A stretch of 64,000 bases of DNA from Nematocida parisii ERTm1 (GCF_000250985.1 NW_013524646.1:593913-657912); one strand, 5' to 3'. Positions 30,718 through 41,332 are shown, counted from the first letter of the stretch. Made by a program: numbers and translations. Notes: generated by a model from the letters alone, not told the origin.

Positions 30718-31557
30718 TTATTTATTCATTAGTTTCACTGTATTAACGCACTCAATTTCCTGCTCATCATCCAGTGCCCATAGGTCGTATACCTTTATAA
30801 CCACACACATGGCAGTTACATGCATTAGGAAAATTCCATCTAAATACCGATCTGATAAAAGAACAACAAACTTTCCTAGTATCATTGGGGTAATTGCAAT
30901 GGCAGTCATCAAACCAATTATTAAAAGCAGGGATGCGTAGCTCCATACTTCAGCATTCAAAATCTTCAGCTTTGCCAGCTGTGTAAACATGAATAGCGCT
31001 GAGAAAAAGAAAGGAATCAGATATAATAGAGCAAATAAACCTGCCCCAAGTCTAGAAGTTATAGATAAAAGCGATCCAAAAAAGCCAAATGTAAGAGAGC
31101 ACATGGCGAAAAAGGCTGCAATTTTAGAGCAGGAACTAGCCACTCTGTTTGGAAGCATCCAAACCAGGCCTGTGCACATCGCAGAAATAAAGCAAGTCAT
31201 AGTGCATGCCGCCTGAAAACTTACTATTGCTGAATATAGTATATACCAGGAAGACTTTATCAGCCCAGACGCAAGAACTAAGTCAAATATTAGAGATCCA
31301 AGATATACTCTTAAAAATATAAGCATTTCTTTTCTTGCAGGAAATGAGTACTTTACTTTTGTTCTTTTGAGTAAAACCACAGTTAGTATAATGTTAAGTG
31401 TTATTGCTGCTATTGTGTATACAGAGTATATGTTTATTCCTAGCATAGAGACTGCCCGCGTTGGGTATTTGGCGTGCACGGTGTTACGGAATAAAATTGT
31501 ACATGCTGGAAGAGATACCTGACTACATATGTGAGTCATGTCTACAATTGAGCTCAT
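30718..31557 (-). CDS. CHS7: Chitin synthase export chaperone, Chs7 family
   Basis: A 279-residue membrane protein with seven hydrophobic helices, matching Chs7, the ER chaperone needed for export of chitin synthase III. The N-terminus MSSIVDMTHICSQVSLPACTI has the Cys-x-LPxC pattern of the family. The block KVKYSFPARKEMLIFLRVY followed by LASGLIKSS fits the conserved core (KY-x3-GRKE). The frame extends 15 codons upstream to 31602, but ATG 31557 gives the family-like start. A chitin-layer function fits the microsporidian spore wall. Confidence 0.85.
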   Translation of the reverse strand: MSSIVDMTHICSQVSLPACTILFRNTVHAKYPTRAVSMLGINIYSVYTIAAITLNIILTVVLLKRTKVKYSFPARKEMLIFLRVYLGSLIFDLVLASGLIKSSWYILYSAIVSFQAACTMTCFISAMCTGLVWMLPNRVASSCSKIAAFFAMCSLTFGFFGSLLSITSRLGAGLFALLYLIPFFFSALFMFTQLAKLKILNAEVWSYASLLLIIGLMTAIAITPMILGKFVVLLSDRYLDGIFLMHVTAMCVVIKVYDLWALDDEQEIECVNTVKLMNK

Positions 31558-31865
31558 CTGTTTGTTGTGTGTATATTTTTGTGTATTTATATATAATAAC
31601 AAATAATAAACTAATTTTACAAATTACTATTTTTCTATAAAAATAAATCTGTACATAATAGAAATAAATTCAGAAAAATTGAAGCTTTATAATTTTTTTA
31701 CAACCACGCCCAAGCACATATTTAAACAAAACACACAAACACAATCAAATATCTTCAAATAATACAAAAACATTATTGCTACAGTTAATTTATCTACACA
31801 CAAACAGAAAACAACAGAACCTCTATAAAACACCCAAAAATTTATTAGAGAAGAGTGTAGAATTA
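31558..31865. other. AT-rich intergenic spacer
   Basis: Upstream of CHS7 and downstream of the transporter-like gene. A/T runs only; nothing recognised. Confidence 0.7.
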
Positions 31866-32960
31866 TTAGTTTAAGAAGAAAAAAACAAGCACCAAAAAAA
31901 CAATGGTCACAAATATATACTGCGTGCTGCGAGAAAGCGCCATTTCAACATATGTAAGCGTATGAGAGGGAGGTATACTGCGCACAAACCCTGTTCCAAA
32001 TAACATAATAAAGGCAAGAAGCATATCTTCATTGTTGTTTGTACTGATGCATACAAAAAACAGTGAAAACGGGGGAATCAAACTAACATAAATGCTTCCC
32101 GATTCATATGTATATTTTAGACTCCAGGAGATTAGTTGCATGCACCCCAAAAACAGTCTATACAATCCAAACTTATTTTCAATACCAGCAGCTCTTTGAA
32201 AGGCAATGTAAATAAATGAAACATTAATAGACAGAGCAATTGCTGTAACTCTTTCCCTAAGTGTGCCATTGGTTTCTATCTGCGTCTTCTCATTTAGGAA
32301 TGATCTGTAGTCCTCTCTAAACTCGTCAATGTTTAGCTCTTCTGCCCCATTAATGTGAACTATGCATCTATATAAGTCTTCATATGCATCACTTTTTTGC
32401 TCTGCTTCCGTGTATCGTTTAAATATTTCCTCGGGCGTTTCTATAATAAACCTGTAGGAAATAAATGTGCCAAAGCAAGCACACACAATTGTAACAAAAG
32501 GCGTGCACAGCGTAGAGGCGGCAAGCGGCCAGAATCGAAAAGAAAAGAAAGCAAGAAAGGACATCCATCCAGCAATAACATTTGATAAAATAACAACTCG
32601 TTTCTTCTTAGTTTTTACACACAGGGACAGACAAAAAAGATCAACAACCAGGCGATAGTATGAAACAATTAGGCCAAGAAGAAATGCCTGAATTGTGGGA
32701 ATAAACGAAAAAAAGTACGGAGCCATTGAACATGCGCTGCCTATCATAAAGCGAATCTTGTAACTTATAGGCACTAGAGCAAGATACGGTCCAATCATAT
32801 ACCCAACGAAAGAGCAAAGGATGTACTTTTCTTTAAGCAACCTTTGCTCTGCAACAAATACTGGAAGGGTTAGAAAAGATGCCAGCAGAATCAAATATCG
32901 CATATTCATCGGAATGGCCTCTTCCCTTTTTACAATATCCATATAAACATAAACAAGCAA
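31866..32960 (-). CDS. Multi-pass membrane protein, possibly a diverged MFS (sugar-porter-like) transporter
   Basis: A 364-residue protein with about ten hydrophobic helices in two groups separated by a charged cytosolic-type loop (about residues 175-235). The loop begins YRFIIETPEEIFKRYTEAEQ, which resembles the loop after helix 6 in sugar porters (PESPRWL-type followed by a helical bundle). Key arginine signatures of the family are not evident, so the assignment is weak. Start could be ATG 32960 or the internal ATG at 32942. Microsporidia depend on imported host nutrients, so a transporter would make sense, but no substrate can be proposed. Confidence 0.5.
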   Translation of the reverse strand: MLVYVYMDIVKREEAIPMNMRYLILLASFLTLPVFVAEQRLLKEKYILCSFVGYMIGPYLALVPISYKIRFMIGSACSMAPYFFSFIPTIQAFLLGLIVSYYRLVVDLFCLSLCVKTKKKRVVILSNVIAGWMSFLAFFSFRFWPLAASTLCTPFVTIVCACFGTFISYRFIIETPEEIFKRYTEAEQKSDAYEDLYRCIVHINGAEELNIDEFREDYRSFLNEKTQIETNGTLRERVTAIALSINVSFIYIAFQRAAGIENKFGLYRLFLGCMQLISWSLKYTYESGSIYVSLIPPFSLFFVCISTNNNEDMLLAFIMLFGTGFVRSIPPSHTLTYVEMALSRSTQYIFVTIVFLVLVFFFLN

Positions 32961-33511
32961 GTAAATAAGACCATGGTAATTTTTGTTGAAAACACACGCA
33001 TTATTTTGTATGTAAATCTGGCAGTGGCAGATAAAAGAATAAGGAAGAGCACATACGTATACTTTAAGTTAATTATTTTAATGTGGGTTTATACATTTTC
33101 TTCTATTATAACAAAACTTCTTTTATATTAAAGAGCTTTCTAGTATAAGTAATATAAATTAGAGTAAAAATTGCTATTTTTCATTTTAATATAGTCAAAT
33201 AATGAATAATACTTGAGCTATTTCATATTCCATAAAAAGTAATTCAATTCTCAATTGAGTATTAACATATGACTAACAGCCCTGCCTATTTACATCTTAT
33301 TATTCATTCTTTTTCATCTTTTGGCTCGCCTTTTATCTTTATCTTTTCTATGCATACTGTTATGCGCATGCATGTTTTATTCGAGTATTATGTGCTCTGA
33401 GTATTCTCAGATTTAATAAAGCAGCAAGTGTACTATAAATAGAAAAACAATAAAGATCATAGAAAATTAAAGCTACAAGTAAACCACGAGAAGTACAATA
33501 TAAAACCCACT
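32961..33511. other. AT-rich intergenic region
   Basis: A 551-bp spacer between the transporter-like gene and the HECT ligase. No gene, tRNA or repeat recognised. Confidence 0.65.
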
Positions 33512-35166
33512 TTATATAAAATGAAATCCACCATTTTCTTTGACGGCTCGTTCTAGCTTATTTTTTAACTCGCTGTAGGATTTGTACTTATAAAGAACAA
33601 TTCTTCTAAAGCAAGTGTTTGCAGTGGGAAGGAACCCCTGTATATTCATTTGTGTAATTATTATACACTCGGAATGAGATCCTGGAATACTCTGAAGAGA
33701 GGAAGATCCAGTTATAAATCGAAGCACATTTCTCCTGAACTCTTCATTAGAGTTTTCTAGAATATGCCAGAAATTCATTACTTCCTCTGTCTGGAATGTA
33801 CACTCTCGGTATATTGCAAGTGTTTTTAGGTGTTTGATAGAAATATGGTCAACACCGGACAAGAGGCGCTCTAGCTGGTGAGGCTGGAAATTGTATATGT
33901 CATCAGAAACCGCTTTAGAAAATCCTTGGGCCATGGCAGGGTACCCCACCCTTTTCCCGTAGGTTTCTTCGTATATAAACTCTTCAATGAACTCTTCCTT
34001 GTTTGCATCTGTTACTTTTTTCCCAGATTTTAATACAAATTCCATCTGATCAACTGAGTTGTTTTTTATCCAGTCTAAGCTAGTTTTAAGTGTTTCATTG
34101 GCTATATCATTAGATGTTCCCTTCTTTTTAAGCAATGCCATATATAAAGTCCTTGAAAAGCGCACACTAATCTGAACCTGCTGGAAGATCACATGGCCAA
34201 TAAAGAATCCTACAAAGGCGTAAAATTCAGTGTCAGATATACTGAGAGCTTCCATTCAGGATCTATTTTCTCTGTCATTTCCTCTACTGTGGCAAGATCA
34301 AATAGCCCACCAGATAAAATAAAGCGTCGGTCCTGCACAAGCTCATTTCCCGCAAGCTCAAAGAATTCTTTTCGCAGAGCGCCATGGTCTTCTCCCATTT
34401 CACCAACAAACTTAACAGTTATTCTTTTGTATAAATCTTTTTTGTAGTACGGATTGGCATACAGCTTGTAAAAGGAATATAAAATTGAGTCACGCGACAC
34501 CTCTAATGAAACATGGAAAAATATTGAAATAAACATCTTTGGAGAGCTTCTGAGCCTACGAAGATTTCTCAAAAAGTCTTCATCTTCTTTAGATCGCGTG
34601 GTGATGCCATCTTCTAATAGAGAAAGTGTGTATCTGTGTGCCTCTGAAATAGCATTGTTCTGCAGAATTGGAGAATACCCAGTTGTTTCAAATGTTTTTG
34701 GGTTAACTTTGTATGGAGAATCGTTATATAGGACTCTCTTGATCAAATTGTTCTTTGTACTGTGATAGGTTGAGAACTTTTTAATATTTGGTATAGGAGT
34801 GTGCGGGTTTGGTGCTATAAGCCGCAGCCCATTCATTTCATGCATGGAAAAGTATTCAGTGTCCATTGCTCTAAACGAAATAGACACTTTGTACTTTTTA
34901 AAAGAAACTGTTGTGGTTATAGAATCAATCCCCAGGGGGAGAGACATTGTTTCTTTATCTAACTTCAGAACCAGATATATTTCATCCTTTGGCGTGTTTG
35001 CTTTAAATGCCAGCCCAACTCTGCATTCTTTTCTGTTTTTTACTGTAATTACTGGAGAGGACAGCTCATTAGATTTAATACTTATGGATAGTGTTGGAAA
35101 TGTGCTAAGCCACGCAGGGAGATGCCCTCTTCTCTGGATTTTGACTTTATCGACTTCAATAAGCAT
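33512..35166 (-). CDS. HECT-type E3 ubiquitin ligase, apparent frameshift
   Basis: Two overlapping minus-strand frames (34210-35166, then 33512-34255) together encode one HECT ligase of about 550 residues. The first carries a region without a clear family (1-230) and the start of the HECT domain (VKFVGEMGEDHGALRKEFFEL). The second resumes with FYAFVGFFIGHVIF and ends with LPTANTC, whose active-site Cys is residue 215 of that frame (33611-33613), and the C-terminal GGFHFI. The switch, within 34212-34255, behaves as one missing base and is not in a homopolymer. It transfers ubiquitin through a Cys thioester. Either an assembly error or a true break. Confidence 0.85.
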
Positions 35167-35193
35167 AAATAAATTTGAAATTTTATTTTTGTA
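35167..35193. promoter_or_regulatory. 27-bp divergent spacer between HECT and GlnRS starts
   Basis: These A/T-rich 27 bp are all that separates two head-to-head start codons; the promoters must be contained here or overlap coding sequence. Confidence 0.5.
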
Positions 35194-37386
35194 ATGAGCT
35201 TACAGGAAGAAAGGAAAAAGGCGCTAGACTATTTAGCACAGCTGGGAATAAAAGAGACAAAGGCACAGGAGCTGATGGAAAACAAAAGAGTCAGAAATGT
35301 GATAGAAAAGATTGAAATGCAGGTAGAGAAGCCAGGGGCGCTGGAAACGGAAAAGAAAAAGCTATTATATAAGGTTATTGAGCTAGCACCAACGGCAGAA
35401 GCAGCGGGCAAATATGTAGAACTGATTAAAATATCAGAAATAAAAACAGAAGTTGATATAAAAAACGCAGATAGTATCATTAAAAATGGCGCAGAAGAGA
35501 TGAGTAACCAAGAGATTATAGACCGTATGAAGAAAAACGTGCCAAGCTTAGTGGAGATGGAAGAGGTTGCATCTGCAGTGATTGAAGAGAATATGGGGGA
35601 GGCAAAGGCCAAGGTGCTGAGAGAGTTAAAGCACCATCCAAGACTGCAGTTTGTTGCACCAAAAACAATTCTTGAGTTGATGAGTAAACTAGAGATTAAA
35701 AGTAAAGAAGACCTTAGCAAGAAGAAGATAGAGCCCAGTGGCGAGGGATTGACAGAAAAGGCGATTGAGGAATTGCTTGAAATGGCCACCCAGGTGCAGC
35801 CGCCCACTAGACTAATAAATAAAAAATATCAACAGCTGACAATTCCAAAGGATCTGCACAGTAGTAAAGACAGAAAATGGACTAGATATCTTGAAGGAGA
35901 GATGCAAACGATGCACACTCCATTTACTAACTATCAGAAAAATAATGATATTCTTAGAGAGCACATTAAAAGAACAAAGGGACAGGTTCGAGTTCGTTTC
36001 CCACCAGAGCCAAATGGTCATTTACATATTGGGCATGCAAAGGCAATGAGCATAAATTTTGGGTATAAGGAATTTTACAATGGGTGGATATCCTTGCGGT
36101 ATGACGACACTAATCCAAAGGCAGAGAAGACCAAGTATTACGAGAAAATAAAAGAGATGGTTGAGTGGATGGGGTATAAGCCAGACGCAATCACGCATGC
36201 ATCAGACTACTTTGACAGGCTGTACGAGTGTGCGCTAGATTTAATTAAAAGAGGGAAGGCGTACGTATGTCATTTGAGCCGAGAGGAAGTGGCTGAGAAA
36301 AGAAAAGAGACTATGGCTACCAAAATAGAAGAAAGTGCAGCAGAAAAAGAAAAAATCATCAGTCCATGGAGGGACAGGTCTATTGAGGAAAATCTAGAGC
36401 ATTTCCAAAAAATGAAGGAGGGGCATTACAACGAAGGAGAGGCAGTCCTAAGAATGAAAATGGACATGGAGAGTGACAATCCACAGTTATGGGACTTAAT
36501 TGCGTATAGAGTAGTAAAACATCCCCATGTAAGAACAGGCGATAAGTGGATTATTTATCCGTCATATGACTTTACACATTGTTTGACTGATTCATTCGAA
36601 GATATAACCCACTCTTTCTGCACAACAGAATTTATCAATTCTCGGGAGAGCTACAACTGGCTGTGCGATGCACTGGATTTATACCGGCCTGTGCAGTGGG
36701 AGTACTCCAGGCTGAACATAACAGGCGCTCTTCTTAGTAAGAGATACATAACAAAGGCAATAAATGAGAAAAAGTTCACAGGATGGGATGACCCGAGGCT
36801 TAGCACACTGGAAGGACTTCGCAGTAAGGGAGTGCCAGCTTACAGCATTCGCCGCTTTGTAGAGTCACTGGGAATAACCACAGTAACAAGTGAAATTCCT
36901 ATGCACAATCTTGAGAACATCATTAGAGAAGACCTTTCACTCTCCTCCAAGTCAGTTGCTATACTGAGCCCACTGAAAGTTATTACTCCCACTGGGCCGA
37001 TTCTAATAGACCAGAAAGACTTTAGAAAGGGCGAGCCTATATCCACATTCTACAGAATACAGAGAGGGAACACTGTTCTGTTAAAGAACCTTGGTCCACT
37101 TACGCTGGTGGATGAGGAGAAGCGAGTCTTAGAGAAATCAGAGAATCCACACAATGCAGTGATTCCCTGGCTTGGCACAGATTCTCCCACAGCCATATTA
37201 GAAATAGTACAGGATAAAGAAATAGTGGAGTATACAACAGCCCGTGTATCACAGGAAATATCCAAATCCCCTGTGGGTGTATACTGGCAGTTCTTAAGAA
37301 TAGGGTTCTTTGTTAGGATAGAAGACAAGCAGAATCTTCGCTTTAGAATGGTGGTGGGGCTCAAATCCTCTCCTCTTTTAGAATAA
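35194..37386 (+). CDS. GLN4: Glutaminyl-tRNA synthetase
   Basis: A 730-residue class I synthetase. It has an N-terminal helical GlnRS-specific domain (about 1-200, with degraded repeats rich in Lys and Glu). The catalytic fold contains PPEPNGHLHIGHAKA (HIGH motif near residue 275) and the KMSKR-type LLSKRY near 513, and a beta-barrel anticodon-binding domain follows. The FPPEPNG context and the downstream LRYDDTNPKAEK are those of GlnRS rather than GluRS. It charges tRNA-Gln in the cytosol. Start ATG 35194 lies 27 bp from the HECT start. Confidence 0.95.
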   Translation: MSLQEERKKALDYLAQLGIKETKAQELMENKRVRNVIEKIEMQVEKPGALETEKKKLLYKVIELAPTAEAAGKYVELIKISEIKTEVDIKNADSIIKNGAEEMSNQEIIDRMKKNVPSLVEMEEVASAVIEENMGEAKAKVLRELKHHPRLQFVAPKTILELMSKLEIKSKEDLSKKKIEPSGEGLTEKAIEELLEMATQVQPPTRLINKKYQQLTIPKDLHSSKDRKWTRYLEGEMQTMHTPFTNYQKNNDILREHIKRTKGQVRVRFPPEPNGHLHIGHAKAMSINFGYKEFYNGWISLRYDDTNPKAEKTKYYEKIKEMVEWMGYKPDAITHASDYFDRLYECALDLIKRGKAYVCHLSREEVAEKRKETMATKIEESAAEKEKIISPWRDRSIEENLEHFQKMKEGHYNEGEAVLRMKMDMESDNPQLWDLIAYRVVKHPHVRTGDKWIIYPSYDFTHCLTDSFEDITHSFCTTEFINSRESYNWLCDALDLYRPVQWEYSRLNITGALLSKRYITKAINEKKFTGWDDPRLSTLEGLRSKGVPAYSIRRFVESLGITTVTSEIPMHNLENIIREDLSLSSKSVAILSPLKVITPTGPILIDQKDFRKGEPISTFYRIQRGNTVLLKNLGPLTLVDEEKRVLEKSENPHNAVIPWLGTDSPTAILEIVQDKEIVEYTTARVSQEISKSPVGVYWQFLRIGFFVRIEDKQNLRFRMVVGLKSSPLLE

Positions 37387-38101
37387 TCTGTTATTTATTT
37401 CTATAATTGAAGATAAATTATAATTCAAATTTCGCCTCTGTATATTACTAGAGAGTAAGAAAGAATTACTAAACTAAATGAATAAAGAATTAAAATATTT
37501 TTAATATCTGCTATACTATGCAGAATATATTACACATTGCATAAAATAATTTGGTATAAATCAGAGACAGAAATATGTATAATCTAAAATTTATCATTTT
37601 TATTATTAGATCAGTATTTATTCAATATAATAAATATTTGCAGATTTGCATAAAGATAAAAGACATTTTACTTTTAGAATCAATTCAGACAAGGCATATA
37701 ATAAGCTCTTAGAGTTTTATTAGACAAGAATTAGTATACAATTAAATAAGCCACTAAAAGAGCAGCTATACCAAAACAGCTAAATATATTGAATAGCCGG
37801 AATTCTTGTTATATACCAGAGCAGAGCCAACAGAGAAAAGGGCAGGAAAGAGCCAAGGATAAAAAGAGTAGCAATTTCTATTGTACATAGTGATATAATA
37901 TGCAAGCCATTCCTGGGTTTATTAAGGAAGAACGATAGTATACGCAAACTATATCCAGTAGAATACTCTTGTGTTACTCCAGTGCAAATGCCGTAAAGCA
38001 TTCTCTATGAGATGATGAAGGTAATTTAGACAGAAATTGTACTATTAGTGCTTTAGTGTGAAAATAGACAAATATTCGTATACTCTTTATTATTGGGTTA
38101 T
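37387..38101. other. AT-rich intergenic region
   Basis: A 715-bp spacer between GlnRS and eS17. Its only candidate is a 73-codon minus-strand frame at 37780-38001. The rest is A/T-rich without recognised features. Confidence 0.6.
37780..38001 (-). CDS. Possible 73-residue membrane protein
   Basis: This frame encodes a polar N-terminal half (TQEYSTGYSLRILSFFLNKPRNG) and two adjacent hydrophobic stretches. It lies in otherwise low-complexity DNA and its composition is more balanced than that of its surroundings. No family recognised. A chance frame is equally possible. Confidence 0.35.
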   Translation of the reverse strand: MLYGICTGVTQEYSTGYSLRILSFFLNKPRNGLHIISLCTIEIATLFILGSFLPFSLLALLWYITRIPAIQYI

Positions 38102-38470
38102 TTATGCCTCGAGTGATGGAACAAAGAAACTTCCTGTTAGTCCAATTTCCTTTATCATGTCCATTGTTACGCTGTCAACTTCTATTCTTTCAACATCAAT
38201 GATACTCTCGGATGGAACGTAGTTCTCGTTTCTTTCTCTTTCCTCTTCCTGTGCTCTGATAGACACTCCCTTTACCTTCTCATATCTTATTCTTTTCATA
38301 AGTCTAGTGGCATATCCAGCAATCTTGTTTCTTACTTTCTTTCCTTTGATGACAGATGCTGTGTCAAGTACGTCTCTGTTCTCATAGAAATCAATGGTGA
38401 GGTTTCCGTAATGTTTCTCAACAAATTGCTTGGATGCATTCTTTATAAGCTTTGAACTGACTCTTCCCAT
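38102..38470 (-). CDS. RPS17: 40S ribosomal protein eS17
   Basis: A 122-residue protein matching eS17 along its length. It begins MGRVSSKLIKNASK, contains RNKIAGYATRLMKRI and QEEERERNENYVP, and ends after a short acidic/hydrophobic tail, all family hallmarks. Part of the small ribosomal subunit head. A C-rich element (ACACCCC on the coding strand) lies 14-20 nt upstream of the ATG. The zinc-finger gene ends 79 bp upstream. Confidence 0.97.
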   Translation of the reverse strand: MGRVSSKLIKNASKQFVEKHYGNLTIDFYENRDVLDTASVIKGKKVRNKIAGYATRLMKRIRYEKVKGVSIRAQEEERERNENYVPSESIIDVERIEVDSVTMDMIKEIGLTGSFFVPSLEA

Positions 38471-38483
38471 TTAAATTTTAACT

Positions 38484-38490
38484 GGGGTGT
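38484..38490 (-). promoter_or_regulatory. CCC-type motif upstream of RPS17
   Basis: On the coding strand ACACCCC lies 14-20 nt before the RPS17 ATG within AT-rich DNA. Microsporidian ribosomal-protein genes are known to carry CCC-like signals close to the start. RPS6 here has GGTCCC at 41013-41018, 4-9 nt before its ATG. Confidence 0.45.
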
Positions 38491-38548
38491 AAAAATTTAA
38501 AACTATATAGAAAGTTAAGTAATTTATTGTACAAAAATGCCATTGAAA

Positions 38549-39064
38549 TTACATTTTTGTATGTGTACAGTGGCCTTTATAGTGCTGTATCATATTGTCT
38601 CTTCTAGAAAATGATTTTGTGCATTTTGCATTCAAACATTTAAAAGGCTTAGCACCGGTGTGAATTATGTAATGTCTTCTCATCCGACTTAAGGAAGGGA
38701 ATTCTTTTCCGCACCCTTCAAAAGTGCATCTATATAATTTTTTATCGCCAGAAATACTGTAAGGAAATTCTATATCCTCAATATCGCTGTCTTTTTCAGA
38801 CATGGTGCTCATTCCGTCTGACTTATATCCTTTCTTAGGCTTATTTTTGGTTAAATGTTTTAACTCTTTTGCTGCGCATTTTGCCAGGATATTGAATGGC
38901 AGCATATTTTGGTCGTCCTCTTCTCTCCATTCTTCATATCGTTTGGAGCAGTCTGGATCGATTAAGTATGCTTCATTCACGTGCTTTTCTGCTTTTCTTT
39001 TTCTTACATTTGTTGTGTTTTCAATCTCTTGTCGATACTCCCTGCCATTTCTTGTGCCCTCCAT
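38549..39064 (-). CDS. C2H2 zinc-finger protein, probable transcription factor
   Basis: A 171-residue protein with two tandem C2H2 fingers near the C-terminus (about 111-163), each C-x4-C-x12-H-x3-H. They are joined by HTGAKPFKC, a variant of the classical TGEKP linker, which suggests sequence-specific DNA binding. The N-terminal part is charged, with an acidic segment (EKDSDIEDIEF) just before the fingers. Two linked C-terminal fingers are also found in fungal stress factors such as Msn2, but there is not enough similarity for a name. The unknown gene at 39175 starts 110 bp away on the other strand. Confidence 0.85.
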   Translation of the reverse strand: MEGTRNGREYRQEIENTTNVRKRKAEKHVNEAYLIDPDCSKRYEEWREEDDQNMLPFNILAKCAAKELKHLTKNKPKKGYKSDGMSTMSEKDSDIEDIEFPYSISGDKKLYRCTFEGCGKEFPSLSRMRRHYIIHTGAKPFKCLNAKCTKSFSRRDNMIQHYKGHCTHTKM

Positions 39065-39174
39065 TTCTTTCCCCTGACTCTCCTTTCACTCTATTATCTA
39101 CAGATTTGAAAAATCAATCCACCATTCTTACTTGAATTTTCTTGTTTTGGCAACCAATTATTGTAAAAAGCAGA

Positions 39175-40167
39175 ATGCAGTATATAGATGCGCTAGGAAA
39201 TGTTTATAGAAAAGACAGCAGCATAAATAGGTGGGTGGGCATAGAGCACATGCATATTTTGAAGGAGAAGCCAAAATTGGAGCATGGAAATTCAATCTAC
39301 AACTATGAATTTTGTGAAAATCTTCCTGTTTCAGCAATTGCTCTAAATCAAACCGATTCATTGGCTGTTTTAGACAGCTTAGATAAAGAAACATCTATGT
39401 ATGTATTGGACACACTCTTAAGCAATCGAGCGTACATTCCAGACCATAAAATACTGCAGTGCATTTCAAAGGAGGCCATTCTAGAATGCTCCCATAAAAT
39501 AGGAGGCAGCACTATTATAGAAGAGCTTTCTAATAGAATAAAAGAAAAAAAGGAGTGCATAGACACGCATGTGGGTGAACTAGTGGAAAAGGCGGTGAGG
39601 GTAGGCATGGTGCTAAATAATGATGAATATGCATACAGAACAGTGCAATTTCTGGGTATATCAAAATATCTGCCCAAATATAATTACATGATGCACTCAA
39701 GACACATAGTGCCAGTAATAGAATATGAAAAAATAATAAGATATATAAAGAAGCACCCGCTGAGTATATACTGCACAGTAACAAAAGGTCTAAAGAGCCC
39801 CATTGATGCCTCCAGACTAGAGTGCAGAATACCGCAAGACACTGGCACTAAATTATATAAAGAGGGCAGGCACGCAGAAGTTCAGAAAGAGATTGATAGC
39901 ATAATCGGCCTGCCTATTTCTGTTATTGAATCTGTGTTTAGCAAATGCAGGCAGAAGAGGAGAAAAGAGATTATCCAGACAATAAATAGCACAGCATGCG
40001 ATGTTGGGCTTAAAAGCTGTAGAGACGCCTTTTACGCGGAGGCATTCAAAGGCTCCAGAGCAGCAGAAGAGTCTGTGCATCTAGAAATAAATCTAGAGAA
40101 GGAGTATGCCCGCCTAGAAGAAGAAAGAAGGATATTAAGTGACACAGAAGAGGGAGAAATAAAGTAG
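39175..40167 (+). CDS. Unrecognised conserved-looking protein
   Basis: A 330-residue protein. The frame extends upstream to a TTG at 39142, but ATG 39175 (MQYIDALGNVYRKD) is the first ATG and is preferred. Predicted mostly helical with scattered Cys; near residue 190 it contains HPLSIYCTVTKGLKSPIDA. The C-terminus is a highly charged helix ending in EEGEIK. No signal peptide or TM segment. I do not recognise the family. It is convergent with eS6 and lies amid housekeeping genes, so a conserved intracellular role is plausible. Confidence 0.75.
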   Translation: MQYIDALGNVYRKDSSINRWVGIEHMHILKEKPKLEHGNSIYNYEFCENLPVSAIALNQTDSLAVLDSLDKETSMYVLDTLLSNRAYIPDHKILQCISKEAILECSHKIGGSTIIEELSNRIKEKKECIDTHVGELVEKAVRVGMVLNNDEYAYRTVQFLGISKYLPKYNYMMHSRHIVPVIEYEKIIRYIKKHPLSIYCTVTKGLKSPIDASRLECRIPQDTGTKLYKEGRHAEVQKEIDSIIGLPISVIESVFSKCRQKRRKEIIQTINSTACDVGLKSCRDAFYAEAFKGSRAAEESVHLEINLEKEYARLEEERRILSDTEEGEIK

Positions 40168-40307
40168 AATATTTACAGACATGTATAGACTATCTGCAAT
40201 GTTATGTATGGTTAATAAGAAAGTGTTGTTAGCGCCATTTGTTTGCTGCAGGAGCAGGACATTAGAAGAAATATGGCAAGTATATGAAATAAGATAACTT
40301 AAGTTTA

Positions 40308-41009
40308 TTATGCGGATGCTCTCTTAGTTTTGAATCCTTCACTTCTGCTGGTAAGTAATCCTTTCTCCTTCATCATTGCGAAGTATTTGGCCTTTCTTTC
40401 TCTTCCAAGCTTCTGTCTTTCAATTCTTGCAGCAATTCTTTCTTGCCATCTCTGTATGTGCTTCTCAGTGATCAGCCTCTGGATCTTTGGCTTTACGACT
40501 TTAGTCTCACCACTCTTGGTTGTCTTTGTGTGGGGAATGACGTAGTCTTCCAAGTTCATTACATCGCTGCTAAGGCCAAATAGTTTTCTGATCTTTGAGG
40601 CTCTCTTTGGTCCTCTTGCCAGTGGGTTGACAATGTCATTGAATCCCTCGAATACGTGGCTGCCCTCCTTGACTACTTTCAAGTTCAGCACACCAATGTG
40701 CTCAGAGACCACATCACCTCTTACACTCTTTCTTCTTCTGAGGCCGTTGTCAGTGCATCTGAATCCAGTGTCTCCCTTTTTAAGAAGTAATCTTACTCTG
40801 TCTGGAGTCATGACACCGGGCTTCATTGGGAATCCTTGCTTGTCGGTTCCACCGGTTAACTGTAACAAAAATCCGGACCACTCTGGGGCAATTAACTCTC
40901 CCTCAATAACATCCATAATTCTCTTCTCATATAATGCTGATTCTACATTGTGCTCTATTTCTATAACCTTTTGTGTGGTTCTTTCTGGATTTGCAATGCT
41001 AAGTTTCAT
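40308..41009 (-). CDS. RPS6: 40S ribosomal protein eS6
   Basis: A 233-residue eS6. MKLSIANPERTTQKVIEIE, GFPMKPGVMTPDRVRLLL, RRRKSVRG and the long basic C-terminal helix are family hallmarks. The C-terminus ends SRSEGFKTKRASA, retaining a few Ser in a basic context but lacking the full cluster of Ser targets of S6 kinase. The upstream element GGTCCC lies 4-9 nt before the start. Confidence 0.97.
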   Translation of the reverse strand: MKLSIANPERTTQKVIEIEHNVESALYEKRIMDVIEGELIAPEWSGFLLQLTGGTDKQGFPMKPGVMTPDRVRLLLKKGDTGFRCTDNGLRRRKSVRGDVVSEHIGVLNLKVVKEGSHVFEGFNDIVNPLARGPKRASKIRKLFGLSSDVMNLEDYVIPHTKTTKSGETKVVKPKIQRLITEKHIQRWQERIAARIERQKLGRERKAKYFAMMKEKGLLTSRSEGFKTKRASA

Positions 41010-41332
41010 ACAGGGACCAAAAAAATAAAAGAAATAATATTTTCAAAGCAGAAAAGAAATGAACTAACTGAAAAAACATAATACACCACAAAAAATACAT
41101 GCGCGCACCAATACAATCTGTTTGTATGCATCGGCACAGCGAAATGAATGGGGCTATTGGTGCTAGATATGCACAGCAAATTAAAATATAGCTGTATTTA
41201 TCCAACAAAGAAGCCGAATCTTAATGGAAAGGCAGGAAAGAGCAAGAAAGGCTAGTTTTATATATGCATATGGCTATTTGAAAGTAAGATGAATCAAGTA
41301 ATATGAAAAAACTGCATTGCATGCTCAGATTT
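41010..41332. other. Intergenic spacer upstream of RPS6
   Basis: 323 bp between RPS6 and phosphoglucose isomerase. It carries the CCC-type motif next to the RPS6 start. No tRNA or small gene recognised. Confidence 0.65.
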
